Source: Acheta domesticus (lineage: Eukaryota; Arthropoda; Insecta; Orthoptera; Gryllidae). Taken from it: DNA of 64,000 bases. Positions 25,017 through 36,009 of the stretch are shown in pieces (position 1 is the first letter of the stretch; every line of letters starts with the position of its first letter). The translations under genes were made by a program, and so were the position numbers. The notes under the pieces were generated by a model that saw only the letters and a list, made by a program, of their open reading frames with translations, had not been told where the DNA came from and made no database searches. The stretch spans positions 107,784,453 to 107,848,452 of the forward strand of contig JAHLJT010008756.1 in assembly GCA_031308135.1 (NCBI GenBank), written 5' to 3'.

Positions 25017-26555
25017 TGTAAGAAGGGAGGCTGAGCAAATGGACCGTATTGAATTTTTCTCTCTTCTAACAAAACCTGCAATAGCTCGTGAAGGACCACC
25101 TTCCAATTTTGATTTCTAAAGGCAGGAAGGTTGCCTGGGTTTGTGAGATGTCACCAAATGCTTTAGTGAAATACAACACATATATTTATCAAATATATAA
25201 TTAAACTGAATGATTTACAGGCGTGCTATATGAAAGCAAGGAGAAGTATGCGTTAGTTGCAAGTACACTGAACACATTGAATGAATGCACTGAAAGAAAA
25301 ACATATATACAAAATCATATTGTCTTGAAAGAAGGCGCCATCAGGTGTACTGCGTTGGATGACGTCACCCGCATCTGATGACGTAAGGCAGAGCACACAG
25401 GACTGTGGCAAGTAAAATTAACAGGAACAGTTGTTGAGCGAGACGACACTGAACGAACTCGCATGATGCATTGTCGCCAACTGAGTAGCAACCAATTGTT
25501 TGCACCGACACGCACTGTCACAGCATTGAAGCAAATACATTATGAATATGAACATGGCTCATAGTTTTACAGGTTAAATGCTAAGGCAATGTTAATTGAT
25601 GTTGCCAGAACATTACAGTGTTCGCACTGACACGAGTACATTTTCTAGAATGTTGAAATGATAACACATATGCAGCGTAGCTGCTGTGAGTACACCTTAT
25701 AATTACTTGGCACAGCAAGAATCGGTGTGATAAGCATGGCTTATAGTTTGCCAAGGCACAAGTTGAATAATGTTATTGTTTGCACTGACACGAGTACATT
25801 TTCTAGAATGTTGAAATGATAACACATAGGCAGCATAGCTGCTGTGAACACACCTTGTAATTGCTTGGCACTGCAAAAACCGGTGTCGTAAGCATGGCTT
25901 ATAGTTCACTTAGGCATAAATTGCCTTGCAAGAGAGAAAAACACATGTGCGTAGGCAGCGTGAATGAACATAAGAAAAACTAGTACACTGAACTTATGAC
26001 TAGCACAAAAGGCATGGTTGCCTCACAAAAGAAAAAAATACGTGCCTGGGCGGCGTGGAGTATACGACATGAAGTTCACATCACAACTGACTAGCAACTG
26101 ACTCGTTCGCTGCAGGTCGAATGCGGCGTGTGCCGCGTTTTGGCGCGCACACTGGGCGCTGTCCAATCAGAATTAACGTAACAAAAATGATGTATTTATA
26201 ATTATTCTAAAAGTGAAAAGGAATTCAAGATAAAATATATGAAACAGGCATGATTTTTAATTGTAAGAATTATGCCATCAAATGTGACTGACAGGGGAAT
26301 CTTAAAATGTTTTATATATGATAACGGATATAACGGCTGGCGCGTGGTAGTTTGACGCGCAGTTCTTAGAAAGCGGATCCCGAGAACTGAGCGTCGCAGC
26401 TGGGCTGCGCTGAAGAAACGTGTTGTGACATGTTTCTTCCGTTAAACAGGAATTGCAACACAGGCATTGGAAAGAGCTTGCGAGTGCGAAATGCTTCAAT
26501 ACAAATATAATAAAAATAATAAAATAAAATATGCATATGGTAACTTGTTCGATCA
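25017..26555. mobile_element. solo-LTR-like insertion (TG...CA, 5-bp duplication)
   Basis: The insert begins TGTAAGAAGG and ends TTCGATCA, and is flanked on both sides by GTACT (25012-25016 and 26556-26560). TG...CA ends plus a 5-bp target duplication are the signature of retroviral-type integrase, and the absence of any coding sequence suggests a solo LTR left by recombination. It contains AATAAA words close to its right end (26510-26530) and an internal 158-bp tandem duplication. At 1.5 kb it is long for an insect LTR but not unprecedented. Strand cannot be fixed. Confidence 0.7.
25621..25936. repeat. 158-bp imperfect tandem duplication
   Basis: GCACTGACACGAGTACATTT recurs at 25624 and 25782 with the following ~150 bases also matching (AGCGTAGCTGCTGTGA / AGCATAGCTGCTGTGA; GCATGGCTTATAGTT in both). 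A third, degraded start (GCACCGACACG) lies at 25502. All three are inside the solo-LTR-like insert. Confidence 0.85.
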
Positions 26556-26700
26556 GTACTGTTCAGAGTAGCCGACTCCTAGAATCCACCTCTAGATAGC
26601 GGCTGAAATAGTCCCAGCTATGAAGCTAGTGACACCGAACTTTGGATCTCTTGGTCAGATGCACTGCAGCGACATCAATTGATTCCCTGAGCCCTTTCGT

Positions 26701-27319
26701 TATCAAGAAGCATGGTTGTACTCAATTTAATGAAAAATCTCGTCACATAATTACTAATGGCAAAAAATGGTTGTGTTTTAATTGCAACTAATGTATTGCA
26801 GCAGCAAAAAAAACTTAAAACAGACTTCACTGGTATAGAAATAACACAGTCTAGTATACACCTAGTACAAAGTTTCTTTACATAACAAGAACATAAAAAA
26901 TGTTGTTCTGTAAAGCAGCATGCGAATAGCAAATCACTGGCCGGAGGCTGCACAGTTTTCTTCCGATTTCTTCACGCTTGGAAATTAATAACATTGCTGT
27001 TTTTGGATTTTCCCAAAGTTCCCAAGTTTTTAAAAAAACCACAGGCAACTTTCATATGGCGGGAGACTGCACAGTTTTCTTTCAATTTCAGAACGCGCTG
27101 GAAACTAATAATATAGATATGTTCTTAAAATGTTCGTTTCTCATAAAACTTATCGACTTAAGGTTTCATTGAAATAATAAACTATTAGGTTCTCTTGATT
27201 TATTAATTCTTCGTTTATTGATTATCGATTAATTTTGATTTTCTTTATAAATTTTTCGTACATAAAATCGTAACCCGTTAGTCAATCAATCATTGAACAC
27301 CATGAATTTATTTCCATCC
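26701..27319. other. intervening AT-rich DNA with a diverged direct repeat
   Basis: Two ~55-base blocks sharing CTGCACAGTTTTCTT, ATTTC, ACGC..GGAAA.TAATAA begin at about 26947 and 27065 (118 apart). No gene seen. Confidence 0.6.
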
Positions 27320-27632
27320 TGTCTCCGCTCCCTATCAGCGCACCCGGACGCGAGCCGCCCCCTGGCCGTGGGCGACCGCAGGTGAGCGGCGGGGGAGGGG
27401 GAGGGGGCGTGGCCGGCGCCGATGCTCGCGATTTCATTAAATGATAGCCCCGCGCGGCGAGCGCTGTGGGGGCGCGGCCGCGCGCGTTTTACGGCTGCCG
27501 CCGGAAGAGCGCGGCGCGGCGCGGCCCGGCGCGGGGCTCCATTTCCTGGAGCAGCCGCTGCCGGCGCTGGCGGCGATGATTGCCGCCGCCACGCCACCTC
27601 GGTTAGCACCCGATTCGCGCGTGTTGCGGGGT
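27320..27632. promoter_or_regulatory. CpG-rich patch
   Basis: Very CpG-dense (GCGCGGCGCGGCGCGGCCCGG type runs at 27508-27535), ending in GGGGTAAGTG at 27628-27637, which resembles a 5' splice donor. It could be a first exon, but the open frames through it are plain Ala/Arg/Gly composition, so this stays a composition-based call. Confidence 0.3.
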
Positions 27633-27653
27633 AAGTGAAAAACCTGTCAGACT

Positions 27654-27755
27654 GGATACGATGGCTATTTAGTTGCAAAGCAAGATTTGGCTGGTTTCGA
27701 GTCCTGACAGTGCGGGATTTTCGACACCAGCTCTTAAGCTGGGCTCACTAGACAA
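27654..27755 (+). mobile_element. SINE-A copy 6, head fragment
   Basis: GATACGATGGCT (A-box side), GGTTTCGAGTCCTGAC (B box), GGGATTTTCGACACCAGCT match the first ~100 bases of SINE-A on the + strand. The body is missing; a minisatellite starts ~20 bases further on. Confidence 0.65.
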
Positions 27756-27773
27756 TCACTTACTGCACTGCAA

Positions 27774-27998
27774 GTCGATGACCATTTTACCACAAGTGGA
27801 TGACCACTCCACAATGATGACCATTATAGAACAGGTGTTCGACTACTTTACTCAATGTCGACGTCCATTTCACTGAAAGTCGACAACTACTTCAGTAATA
27901 GTCGACGATTACTACTCTAAAAGTCGACGACTACTCTCTCTACTACTAAAGTGAGTGGACGGCTACAACCCTACACGTCGACGACCACTAAAATACAA
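27774..27998 (+). repeat. 22-bp minisatellite built on GTCGAC
   Basis: GTCGAC starts at 27857, 27879, 27901, 27923 and 27977, and diverged starts (GTCGAT 27774, GTGGAT 27796, GTGGAC 27955) keep the 22-base register. The one break is 32 bases between 27923 and 27955. The unit is roughly GTCGACNAYTACTWCNNTAA. It lies directly after a truncated SINE head. Confidence 0.85.
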
Positions 27999-30900
27999 CT
28001 CCGCAGCTGTAACTTCTGATACCAAGGCGTCCTACTCATAAGACCTATCGGGGAATTGTTCACTCTAGGTAAATAATTGGGCCTAAACTGATCACTGATT
28101 GAATGCTATTTTAGCACGTGCTGTAAATGTGTCTTGATAGATTATTTCCTTCGATTGATTCAAAGTGACCTCGCGTGTTGCTTCCATCCTTCCGCTATAC
28201 TCTCTTTCATTCGGAGAATCGGACGTTGGGTTGACTCCTCACACTTGTATAGCTCGTTTCCGGGGCGGGATCGAAACGCGGGATCTAGCAATGTGTAATT
28301 TCCTCAAGAAATATAATATTGTGCATTTTGTAAAACTATTCAATGCCCTATTAACACCTGAACGTAATTTTCGTTTTATCGATTGTTTGATGACGATGTG
28401 AAATCCCTTGGTCTGTATTTTCTCAGATAACATTCAGGTGGTTAGCAAGGAGAGAGCTTGGTATGTCTCTGTTATGTATATATTGCGCAGATAAGTCACT
28501 ACTATTGAGCCAAGTGAGGGCTAATTGCAAGAGATCGTGTTCTTCAGTCAGCGGTTTTTCTTATATATACTTCACCTATCATTGAAGGTTAAGAGAGATA
28601 ATGGAAGTGAGGGACACAGAAGATTCATAAAAAAACGAGAGAAAGGGTTGCATGTGAAAGAGAGAGAGAGAGAGAGAGAGATTACATCTGCTTTATCGCC
28701 GATGCCAAAAGCAGATTTAAACGAGCTCGAGCTCAGATTTAAACGAGCAATTGAAATTTTTCCAGTCCAATTTTCTTCGAAAATGTCCATGCATAAATTT
28801 AGATAAGACATCGTCAGTCAATATTTCACTTGAAGTAAATCGAGAAAATTGCCAGATTAAAAAATGCAGATTTTTAAATCTGACGTTGAAACAAAATTCA
28901 AAATCAATAAAAAGTTCCTCGATCTCAGTGGGAGTGAATGCTAGGAAACAACACTTTTTACATTGTAATATATCAAATATATTTATTCTTCACCGTGTTT
29001 GTCAATGAGTACTATTTTGTATCACTTTTCAGGTTGGTTGCCAACCTGGAAACGTAAGGGAATTAGGGAAATATCAGGAATTTAATCAACTGCCAGGGAA
29101 GTAATAGATGTAAAATTTAAAAAAGTATAGTCGGTAAATTTTCTGTTTCCTAAACTGTATTTTTAAATTATGTACGAATATTTTTACACAATATTGCGTG
29201 TATGATTTAATATTTTTAAGCCTTTTTTATATTGGGCAAACACGTAAGGAAATATATAGTATATACATAATGCTCGCGTCATTTAAATAATGAGCCGATT
29301 TAAATGCCTTCCAGATCGGTTTCTTCAATCTTAATATTTTTCCTTTTAATTTATCTCAAAATACGATAAAAAATATAAACGCCAAGCATAATTTTAACTA
29401 ACTGAAAAAGGGTTTGCTGCAAGTTTGTTGAATTAAATTCTAAATACATTGAAAATACATCAGTGGAAAAAATACATTTTGTCATGGAATATCATTTTTG
29501 AAATTTGGTGGCAACCTTCACATTCCTTCTATTTATTTATTTAAAGATGTTGAATTCCTTTTATTTGTCGAGCTGGTTAGCAGTTCGTTACAAGTCTGAT
29601 GTTGACCTCACAATTTCTATGTGGAGAGAATCATAAATGCAAGTTGTACAAATTACACATGTCTCACTCATTTAAATGCTTTGGGTGGAAATATTGGGGA
29701 ACTACGGGTTGAAGGAATATAAAATGAAATACTCTTCCACAATGTAGCATTGCAATACATCGCAAAAGGTTATTTTTATTTCTTTATTCTTTTACGTATT
29801 AACAAAAAAGTTTATGCTACTATGCTAACGAGCTTATTCACTTAAACATGGCGTTTCCAACAACTATTTTCTCTCAGTTTCTTGCTTCATCAACTATTAC
29901 AAAGGTATATTTTGTACTTGTACATTTCTTCTTGACTTTAATTTACAGTTTTCCAATATTTTGTGTCTGAATAAATTATTGCTATTAAGTCGTGAATTGA
30001 AAGAAATGTTTTGGCAATAAGAGTATTATACTTAAAATAAGACAAAACATTGTTTTCTTCATCTCGCAGAACATTGCGAGTTTTACATTTCATCTTCCAC
30101 ACACTCACTCTTCCCCTTCCCGACCACCCACTTTTCCTTACCCTGGCAGTGGGGAATCAGAACCCAAGTTACAGCAACACGCAGAGCTCGAAAGTTCAGC
30201 AGGTTGCTGTCACCGCGTCAAGGCGCAAACTTGCAAAGCCAGAAGCATCCCGAAGTCACCGTGTATACTTGTACTTCGCTCTGTCGCCGCAAGCATGAAA
30301 CGAAGAGGTTTCCAAGGCACACTTGAAAGGTCGTAGAACTAATACAGAAACCTGCAAAGCGACGTGACAAATGAGTTCTTAGAGCTATTTTATAGCTCAA
30401 TCCCTGTATCTTAAATTTTTCGTTAACTTTTCTATTACGAGAGCATTGACACGAAGTGATTTCCAATACTAATACCAGTATAAATTGATTGTTAAATTGA
30501 CTGTTATCTGACTGTCAATGTATGTTTTCTCAGTTAATGAAAGCTCCACACTCTCTAGTTTCAACAGCATTCTGATTGGCCTGCAATATCTAGTAAACAT
30601 GGGCGAGGGTTTTGCCAAAGAACCGTTTCCTTGTCTTCAGAATTTCTTGTTAACAACTGCAGCGGGACGATAGACAAAAAGATGCTGGATCCAGAGGGGT
30701 ATGCTTCACTGACACTGTCTTTATATATAGCACACTGTCTTTATATAAAGCACAATGACGTCTGAAGTCATCTTTCATTTATATTAATAAATCGATCGTA
30801 CATTCAATGTGAGTCGGACCATTTCTGCTTATATTGGGACACAAATTGAGAAATTAATTGATTCTGTTCATTCTCAGAATTCAGAGCAATGAATTAATAT

Positions 30901-33111
30901 TCTAATGTGTTCATTCAATAAATAAACCTGTTTTTGAATATTATTGTACCCTGTTCCCCTCATAAAACTAATTTCATTCTAGATATGTCTAACGTTGCTT
31001 CCTGAGATACTGAAAAAGAAGAACGCACTAACTTAGAAAAAAATTCTAAAATGGCAAAAACGGGTAAATTCTCATTAAATACTTAAAAAAGAATGTATGC
31101 TCAATGCAAAGTAACTAAAAATTTTGCTTGAACGTATTTGGAAAGTAACTAAATCTTTATGAATTCATGAATTTCTGGTAATTTTGCCAAAGGTTGACAA
31201 ATATAATTTTGTAAGTCTGCAGGCACTAAATGTCCGCAATATTATGATGAAATACTTTTACTTAGCTTTTGATGTATCAACCATGTTAATTCCACAATGC
31301 CTTTGCGTTTACATTATACAAACTCCAAAACACTAGCATACATGCAGCGCGCTCTGCGTAAGCTTACAGACTGACCAGATTTAACGATGGAAAACTCGTG
31401 TCAGGACACGCTAGGGAACAACTCGTTGCATGTTTCAGATAGAGCACTCTTTCTTGTACGCAGCAACCATCAGTAAACTTGAATCGGCCGACTTTTCATT
31501 TTTTAATTTTTCTCCCGTTTTACTGTTTCTGTTTCCTGCCCCACTGTGTGCCGGATTAAATAACATAATTATTTCAACTTTATTTCTAATTTTTGTACAT
31601 TAAACTTCTACATTCTACAATTTTGACTTCACACATAAATTAAGTAACGCACAATCCGTTTGAATACACCTGGCAACCCAATTCAAATAACACTGCGTTG
31701 AAGCGCCGAAACTTTAACTTATATGTGATTCCATTCCACTGTGCACCGCCGCCGTCGCCGCCGCTGTCGCCGCCGTAGCAATTTTGCGATTGTTTGTTCT
31801 TTGAATTCGCAGCCCAGTCACGGGTCGATCGTGTACACATATTTGGGAGCCGCTCCAGGCGGTACAGCAGAAGACGTCGCGACCAGAACTGAGAAACTGT
31901 ATTTGCCTTCTTCCTCTTCAGTGGGTTTTTTACTTAAATTTAAAATGTTTTCTTAAGGGAAGCCTGAAAAATTGATGACCTTTAATGGATTTTGCTATCT
32001 CCGCAGTGGTCGGTTGAAGGGAACTGAAGAAGTTTGTGGAACTCAGAATTCTCGACTTGTTAACAAGGATTCAAAGGAATGCATTTCCGAATTCAAGGAA
32101 TGCACGCTCAATTAGTTTTTCATTAAACAACGAGTTTAGTGTTTCATTACTTTCTTGTCTTACTGCTTTGAAGTAAAGATACAAGTAAAGAGAAAGTATT
32201 GTAATGTATGGCCGAATTCGGGAGATTTTTCAACAGATGACCTCGTATTGTGGGGCTCTGGTATTGAAAACGTGTATAAATCTAGTTATTAAAAGTCGTA
32301 AAATACCTTTTTATAACACGCTGTGTAATCGAATTCCGTATTTTGGGGGGGTCTTGATAAAGAAAAATAGATCGACAGCAAAAGTATGTGTGTCGATTTG
32401 TGGTCAACACTAGCGTCTATACCAAAGTGCAGTCTGTGTCATGTACGTTATGTCTATGTTTTTAAGATATCTACCCTGGAACTCAAAAAATCTAAAAATA
32501 ATTAAATAGTTTCGATATTACATCTATCCTGATACATTAGAAGAATATACTCTTACTGTGGGTATTGACCCGAATCCTCACGTTTAGTTCGTCACTGCTT
32601 ACGACACTGCAGATATCAGACGACAGTCAAGCACAAAGGAAGACCTTACACTGTGTTTGTTTTTCGTGTGTTGCATTATGCAACAAACCTGTTCAATTTT
32701 CTTAGTACGTAAAGGACAGTTGTATTCGAGACACTCTCTCATGTTAAACCTCAGCCTCTTCCCTAATCTTGTATTTCTATATAAGGGAGAAGTTGATAAA
32801 GAAATGTGTTTATTTATTTACAAAATGTATATAGGTTACTTCCAATGTATTTACTGAGTATCAAATAAAAATAGAAAACAAAGCAATTGCTATTTGAAAA
32901 AAATTCTAAATAGGTTTATTGAATATTATAAACAGGTGTTCTTGGAACAATTCTGAACACTTCCTTAAAAACATTTGAAGTAATTATACAATCTTCCTTG
33001 ACAGTTTTGCTTACTTTGATAATCACATTAGAAAAACACTTTCCTTCTTGAGAAAGGTACGAAAAGTTCTCCATGCGAAAATAGGAGATCGCTCTAGTGC
33101 CGTATTTATCA
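27999..33111. other. 5.1-kb stretch without recognisable genes
   Basis: AT-rich anonymous DNA. Small features: (GA)n at 28660-28681; a duplicated CAGATTTAAACGAGC around the palindrome GAGCTCGAGCTC at 28711-28748; a doubled CACTGTCTTTATATA.AGCA at 30713-30752; a GCC-triplet run at 31746-31779. A B-box-like GGGATCGAAACG on the minus strand near 28268 has no A-box partner. No open frame here carries a recognisable domain. Confidence 0.5.
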
Positions 33112-33151
33112 GTGTATTTTACTCTATTCTTACAAGAAATTTAAAGAAAAA
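33112..33151 (-). mobile_element. family R internal fragment
   Basis: AGTGTATTTTACTCTATTCT and ACAAGAAATTTAAAGAAAA match the internal region of family R copy C1 (near 8490-8525) almost base for base over ~40 bases. It is too short to say whether it is a transposed fragment or a chance survivor. Confidence 0.5.
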
Positions 33152-33599
33152 AAGAGAAGAGGGGGTTAGATGACTGCAGTAAGAAAGGAGAATGAGGTGA
33201 GATAATAGGAACAGGAAGAGTCGGAAGTACAGACGAAGAGAGAAAGTGTGATAGTTATAAAGACAAAAGTGTTCGGCAAAATATTGGCTATATGAATCGG
33301 ACACCTTGGTGACTAAAAAAGGGAACAAGGGAAAGAGGAGAAATGGAGAACAGGTACTACTGAAAAAAAATACCCTCAAAGATGAGGAGAGCATTTTTGA
33401 AGGATATGGGCAAGTGAACAAAGAAGTGGCAAAGAGAACGTAACGACATATCGTTATAGAGGGCGAATATTTTTCGATTGTAATGTGAATGATTGGGGCA
33501 AAGGAAAACAAATACAGGTCGAGGAGAAAAGTCCGAGAGGTAACAAAAATGTGATAGACAAAACGAGTGAGGTAAAGAACGTTAGCGTTTGTTTTCGTG

Positions 33600-33776
33600 G
33601 TATATTTTCTATTGTATAATTTTGTGTTGTATCCTCATTGAATTTTCTGGAATCTAAACTGTATATACAACGAACTGTGTTTCCTTGTATTACAATGTAA
33701 ACAATCGTAACCTTACACCTGTCGCTAATGACCATGTAGTTGATGCGAACAATAAATAAATTAATTTAAAAAAACG
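33600..33776 (+). mobile_element. Jockey/I-like retrotransposon 3' tail
   Basis: CTGTCGCTAATGACCATGTA, GTTGATGCGA and AATAAATAAA followed by an A-rich end at 33763-33774 match the layout of the tail at 520-565 (GTCGCTAAGAACC...GTTGATGCGAC...AAATAAAA). Only non-coding 3' sequence is present, so it is a severely 5'-truncated insertion. Confidence 0.55.
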
Positions 33777-34297
33777 TTAGCGCGAGAGCAAGAAATGACG
33801 ATAAGAGGACAGAAGAGAAACCAGACCAGCAGTGAAGAGAGCGCGCGCGCGCAAGAGATCGCACCAGTAAGAGGGCACCTGCGCGAGATGAATCTGGCGG
33901 ATCATAAGCACGTGAGTGGAAACGAAAGAGCAGGCTCACAGGCGATGGGGAGGGCAGACCGAAGCGCCTGTGGTAGTGGGGCGAGCGGGCGGGCCGGAGC
34001 GCCAACATCGCAAGAGCGAAATTCCCCGAGGAGGGCGCCGCGAGAAGCTGATAACGAAAAACAATGAAACGCGAATGCATTTAAAGTTGGGTCGATGTTG
34101 GAGGAAGCCAAACAAATGCGAGCGAACATCCAGAGGCTATTAAGTTGCGATAAAAAAGGCGTCGGCGGAGGTCGGAGGGTGCGGGAGTTATGAATTACAA
34201 AACAAACTCCAAGTTCGCGCTCATTTGCTGGGAACGCGGAAGGGGAACCGCAGCGGTGGCCACCACGAGGGGCGGCTGCGCGGCTCAGGCAGGGCAC
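33777..34297. promoter_or_regulatory. GC-rich, purine-rich patch running into a gap
   Basis: Purine-biased and CpG-containing sequence with a (CG)7-type Z-DNA-prone run at 33841-33852, ending in TTCGCGCTC... and GGCGGCTGCGCGGC just before the gap. Its other half may be within the unsequenced bases. Confidence 0.3.
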
Positions 34298-35297
34298 NNN
34301 NNNNNNNNNNNNNNNNNNNNNNNNNNNNNNNNNNNNNNNNNNNNNNNNNNNNNNNNNNNNNNNNNNNNNNNNNNNNNNNNNNNNNNNNNNNNNNNNNNNN
34401 NNNNNNNNNNNNNNNNNNNNNNNNNNNNNNNNNNNNNNNNNNNNNNNNNNNNNNNNNNNNNNNNNNNNNNNNNNNNNNNNNNNNNNNNNNNNNNNNNNNN
34501 NNNNNNNNNNNNNNNNNNNNNNNNNNNNNNNNNNNNNNNNNNNNNNNNNNNNNNNNNNNNNNNNNNNNNNNNNNNNNNNNNNNNNNNNNNNNNNNNNNNN
34601 NNNNNNNNNNNNNNNNNNNNNNNNNNNNNNNNNNNNNNNNNNNNNNNNNNNNNNNNNNNNNNNNNNNNNNNNNNNNNNNNNNNNNNNNNNNNNNNNNNNN
34701 NNNNNNNNNNNNNNNNNNNNNNNNNNNNNNNNNNNNNNNNNNNNNNNNNNNNNNNNNNNNNNNNNNNNNNNNNNNNNNNNNNNNNNNNNNNNNNNNNNNN
34801 NNNNNNNNNNNNNNNNNNNNNNNNNNNNNNNNNNNNNNNNNNNNNNNNNNNNNNNNNNNNNNNNNNNNNNNNNNNNNNNNNNNNNNNNNNNNNNNNNNNN
34901 NNNNNNNNNNNNNNNNNNNNNNNNNNNNNNNNNNNNNNNNNNNNNNNNNNNNNNNNNNNNNNNNNNNNNNNNNNNNNNNNNNNNNNNNNNNNNNNNNNNN
35001 NNNNNNNNNNNNNNNNNNNNNNNNNNNNNNNNNNNNNNNNNNNNNNNNNNNNNNNNNNNNNNNNNNNNNNNNNNNNNNNNNNNNNNNNNNNNNNNNNNNN
35101 NNNNNNNNNNNNNNNNNNNNNNNNNNNNNNNNNNNNNNNNNNNNNNNNNNNNNNNNNNNNNNNNNNNNNNNNNNNNNNNNNNNNNNNNNNNNNNNNNNNN
35201 NNNNNNNNNNNNNNNNNNNNNNNNNNNNNNNNNNNNNNNNNNNNNNNNNNNNNNNNNNNNNNNNNNNNNNNNNNNNNNNNNNNNNNNNNNNNNNNNN
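34298..35297. other. assembly gap (1000 N)
   Basis: Exactly 1000 N, so the length is a placeholder. Apparent open frames spanning it are meaningless. Confidence 1.
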
Positions 35298-36009
35298 TCC
35301 AAGCTCCTGGATTTGAAATCGATATTTTAATTTAGGTAGTTACGAGGCTAAACTTTGGGAGATTCGTACTTTGCATGAAGCCGTTGGACATTTTCAAAGT
35401 TAAAATAAATGGCTAGGAAGTTTTTGATTGAATTTTGTTGTTGAATAGTGAGAAGGACGTTTTAAAGAATGATGCAGGTATAATTTTCGTTGATACTTCC
35501 ATTTTTCGAAAATGCCAAAAACAATTTCAAAACTGCAAAATTTAAGATACTGATTTTTGCTTCAGACAAAGTCGGTTGTACCAATTAGCACTTTAAATAA
35601 GATCATGTACACTTTTTTGAAAAACCAGCTGCTTTTGCGTAAATTGCTTTTGTAATTTACCAAAATTTTGTTTCTCAAAAAGCGCTCCAAATTTTTCTTT
35701 AATTTTTTTCACTTACGTAAATAAAAATAAAGCGCTTATACTATTTCCGGGTGATGCTTGGGTTTTGGAAAATTTCAAAAAAATATTTTTAAAACTACAA
35801 AATTGTAGATAGAGATTTTGGCCTTAGACAAAGTCTCTTGTACAAACTTGTACAAAGTTACAAAATGTCAAGTACAATTTTCTGAAAAACGAGTAGTTTT
35901 TGCATAATTGGCACATGAAATTTGCGAAAATTTTTCTCTCAAAAATCACTCAAAATTTTTCCTTATTTTCTCCACATGTGTAATAAGGGACGGCAAATAA
36001 ATAAATGAA
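35298..36009 (+). mobile_element. family R, diverged subfamily fragment
   Basis: Matches the interior of the copy at 48.9-49.8 kb: GATTTGAAATCGATATTTTAATT and AATTTTGTTGTTGAATAGTG correspond to GAATTTGAAATCAATATTTTAATT and AATTTTGTTGTTGGATAGTG. The left end would be in the gap. The region is AT-rich with blocks ending in TCTCAAAAA.C.CTC.AAATTTTTC. Confidence 0.6.

Larger units (their letters stand above)
24651..26700 (-). mobile_element. SINE-A copy 4, split by an LTR-type insertion
   Basis: The 3' two-thirds (24651-25016) and the head third (26556-26700) are collinear with other SINE-A copies once the 1539-bp insert at 25017-26555 is removed: GGAAAA-GTACT-GTTCAGAG then corresponds to GGAAAA-CTACC-GATCAGAG of copy 5. 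Head words GTCAGATGCACTGCAGCGACATC and GAGCCCTTTCG mark the right end. The copy is old (many substitutions), so the insertion is younger than it. Confidence 0.8.

Noticed and set aside
27774..27998. Regularly spaced short repeat, considered as CRISPR-like
   Set aside because: The repeats are contiguous 22-bp units without unique spacers in a eukaryotic context; it is a minisatellite.
28255..28290. B-box-like GTTTCGATCCC on the minus strand
   Set aside because: No A box at tRNA spacing and no match to the SINE families here.
33902..35335. Frames of 360-460 codons
   Set aside because: They cross the 1000-N gap, so their length is artificial; likewise those crossing 50053-51052.
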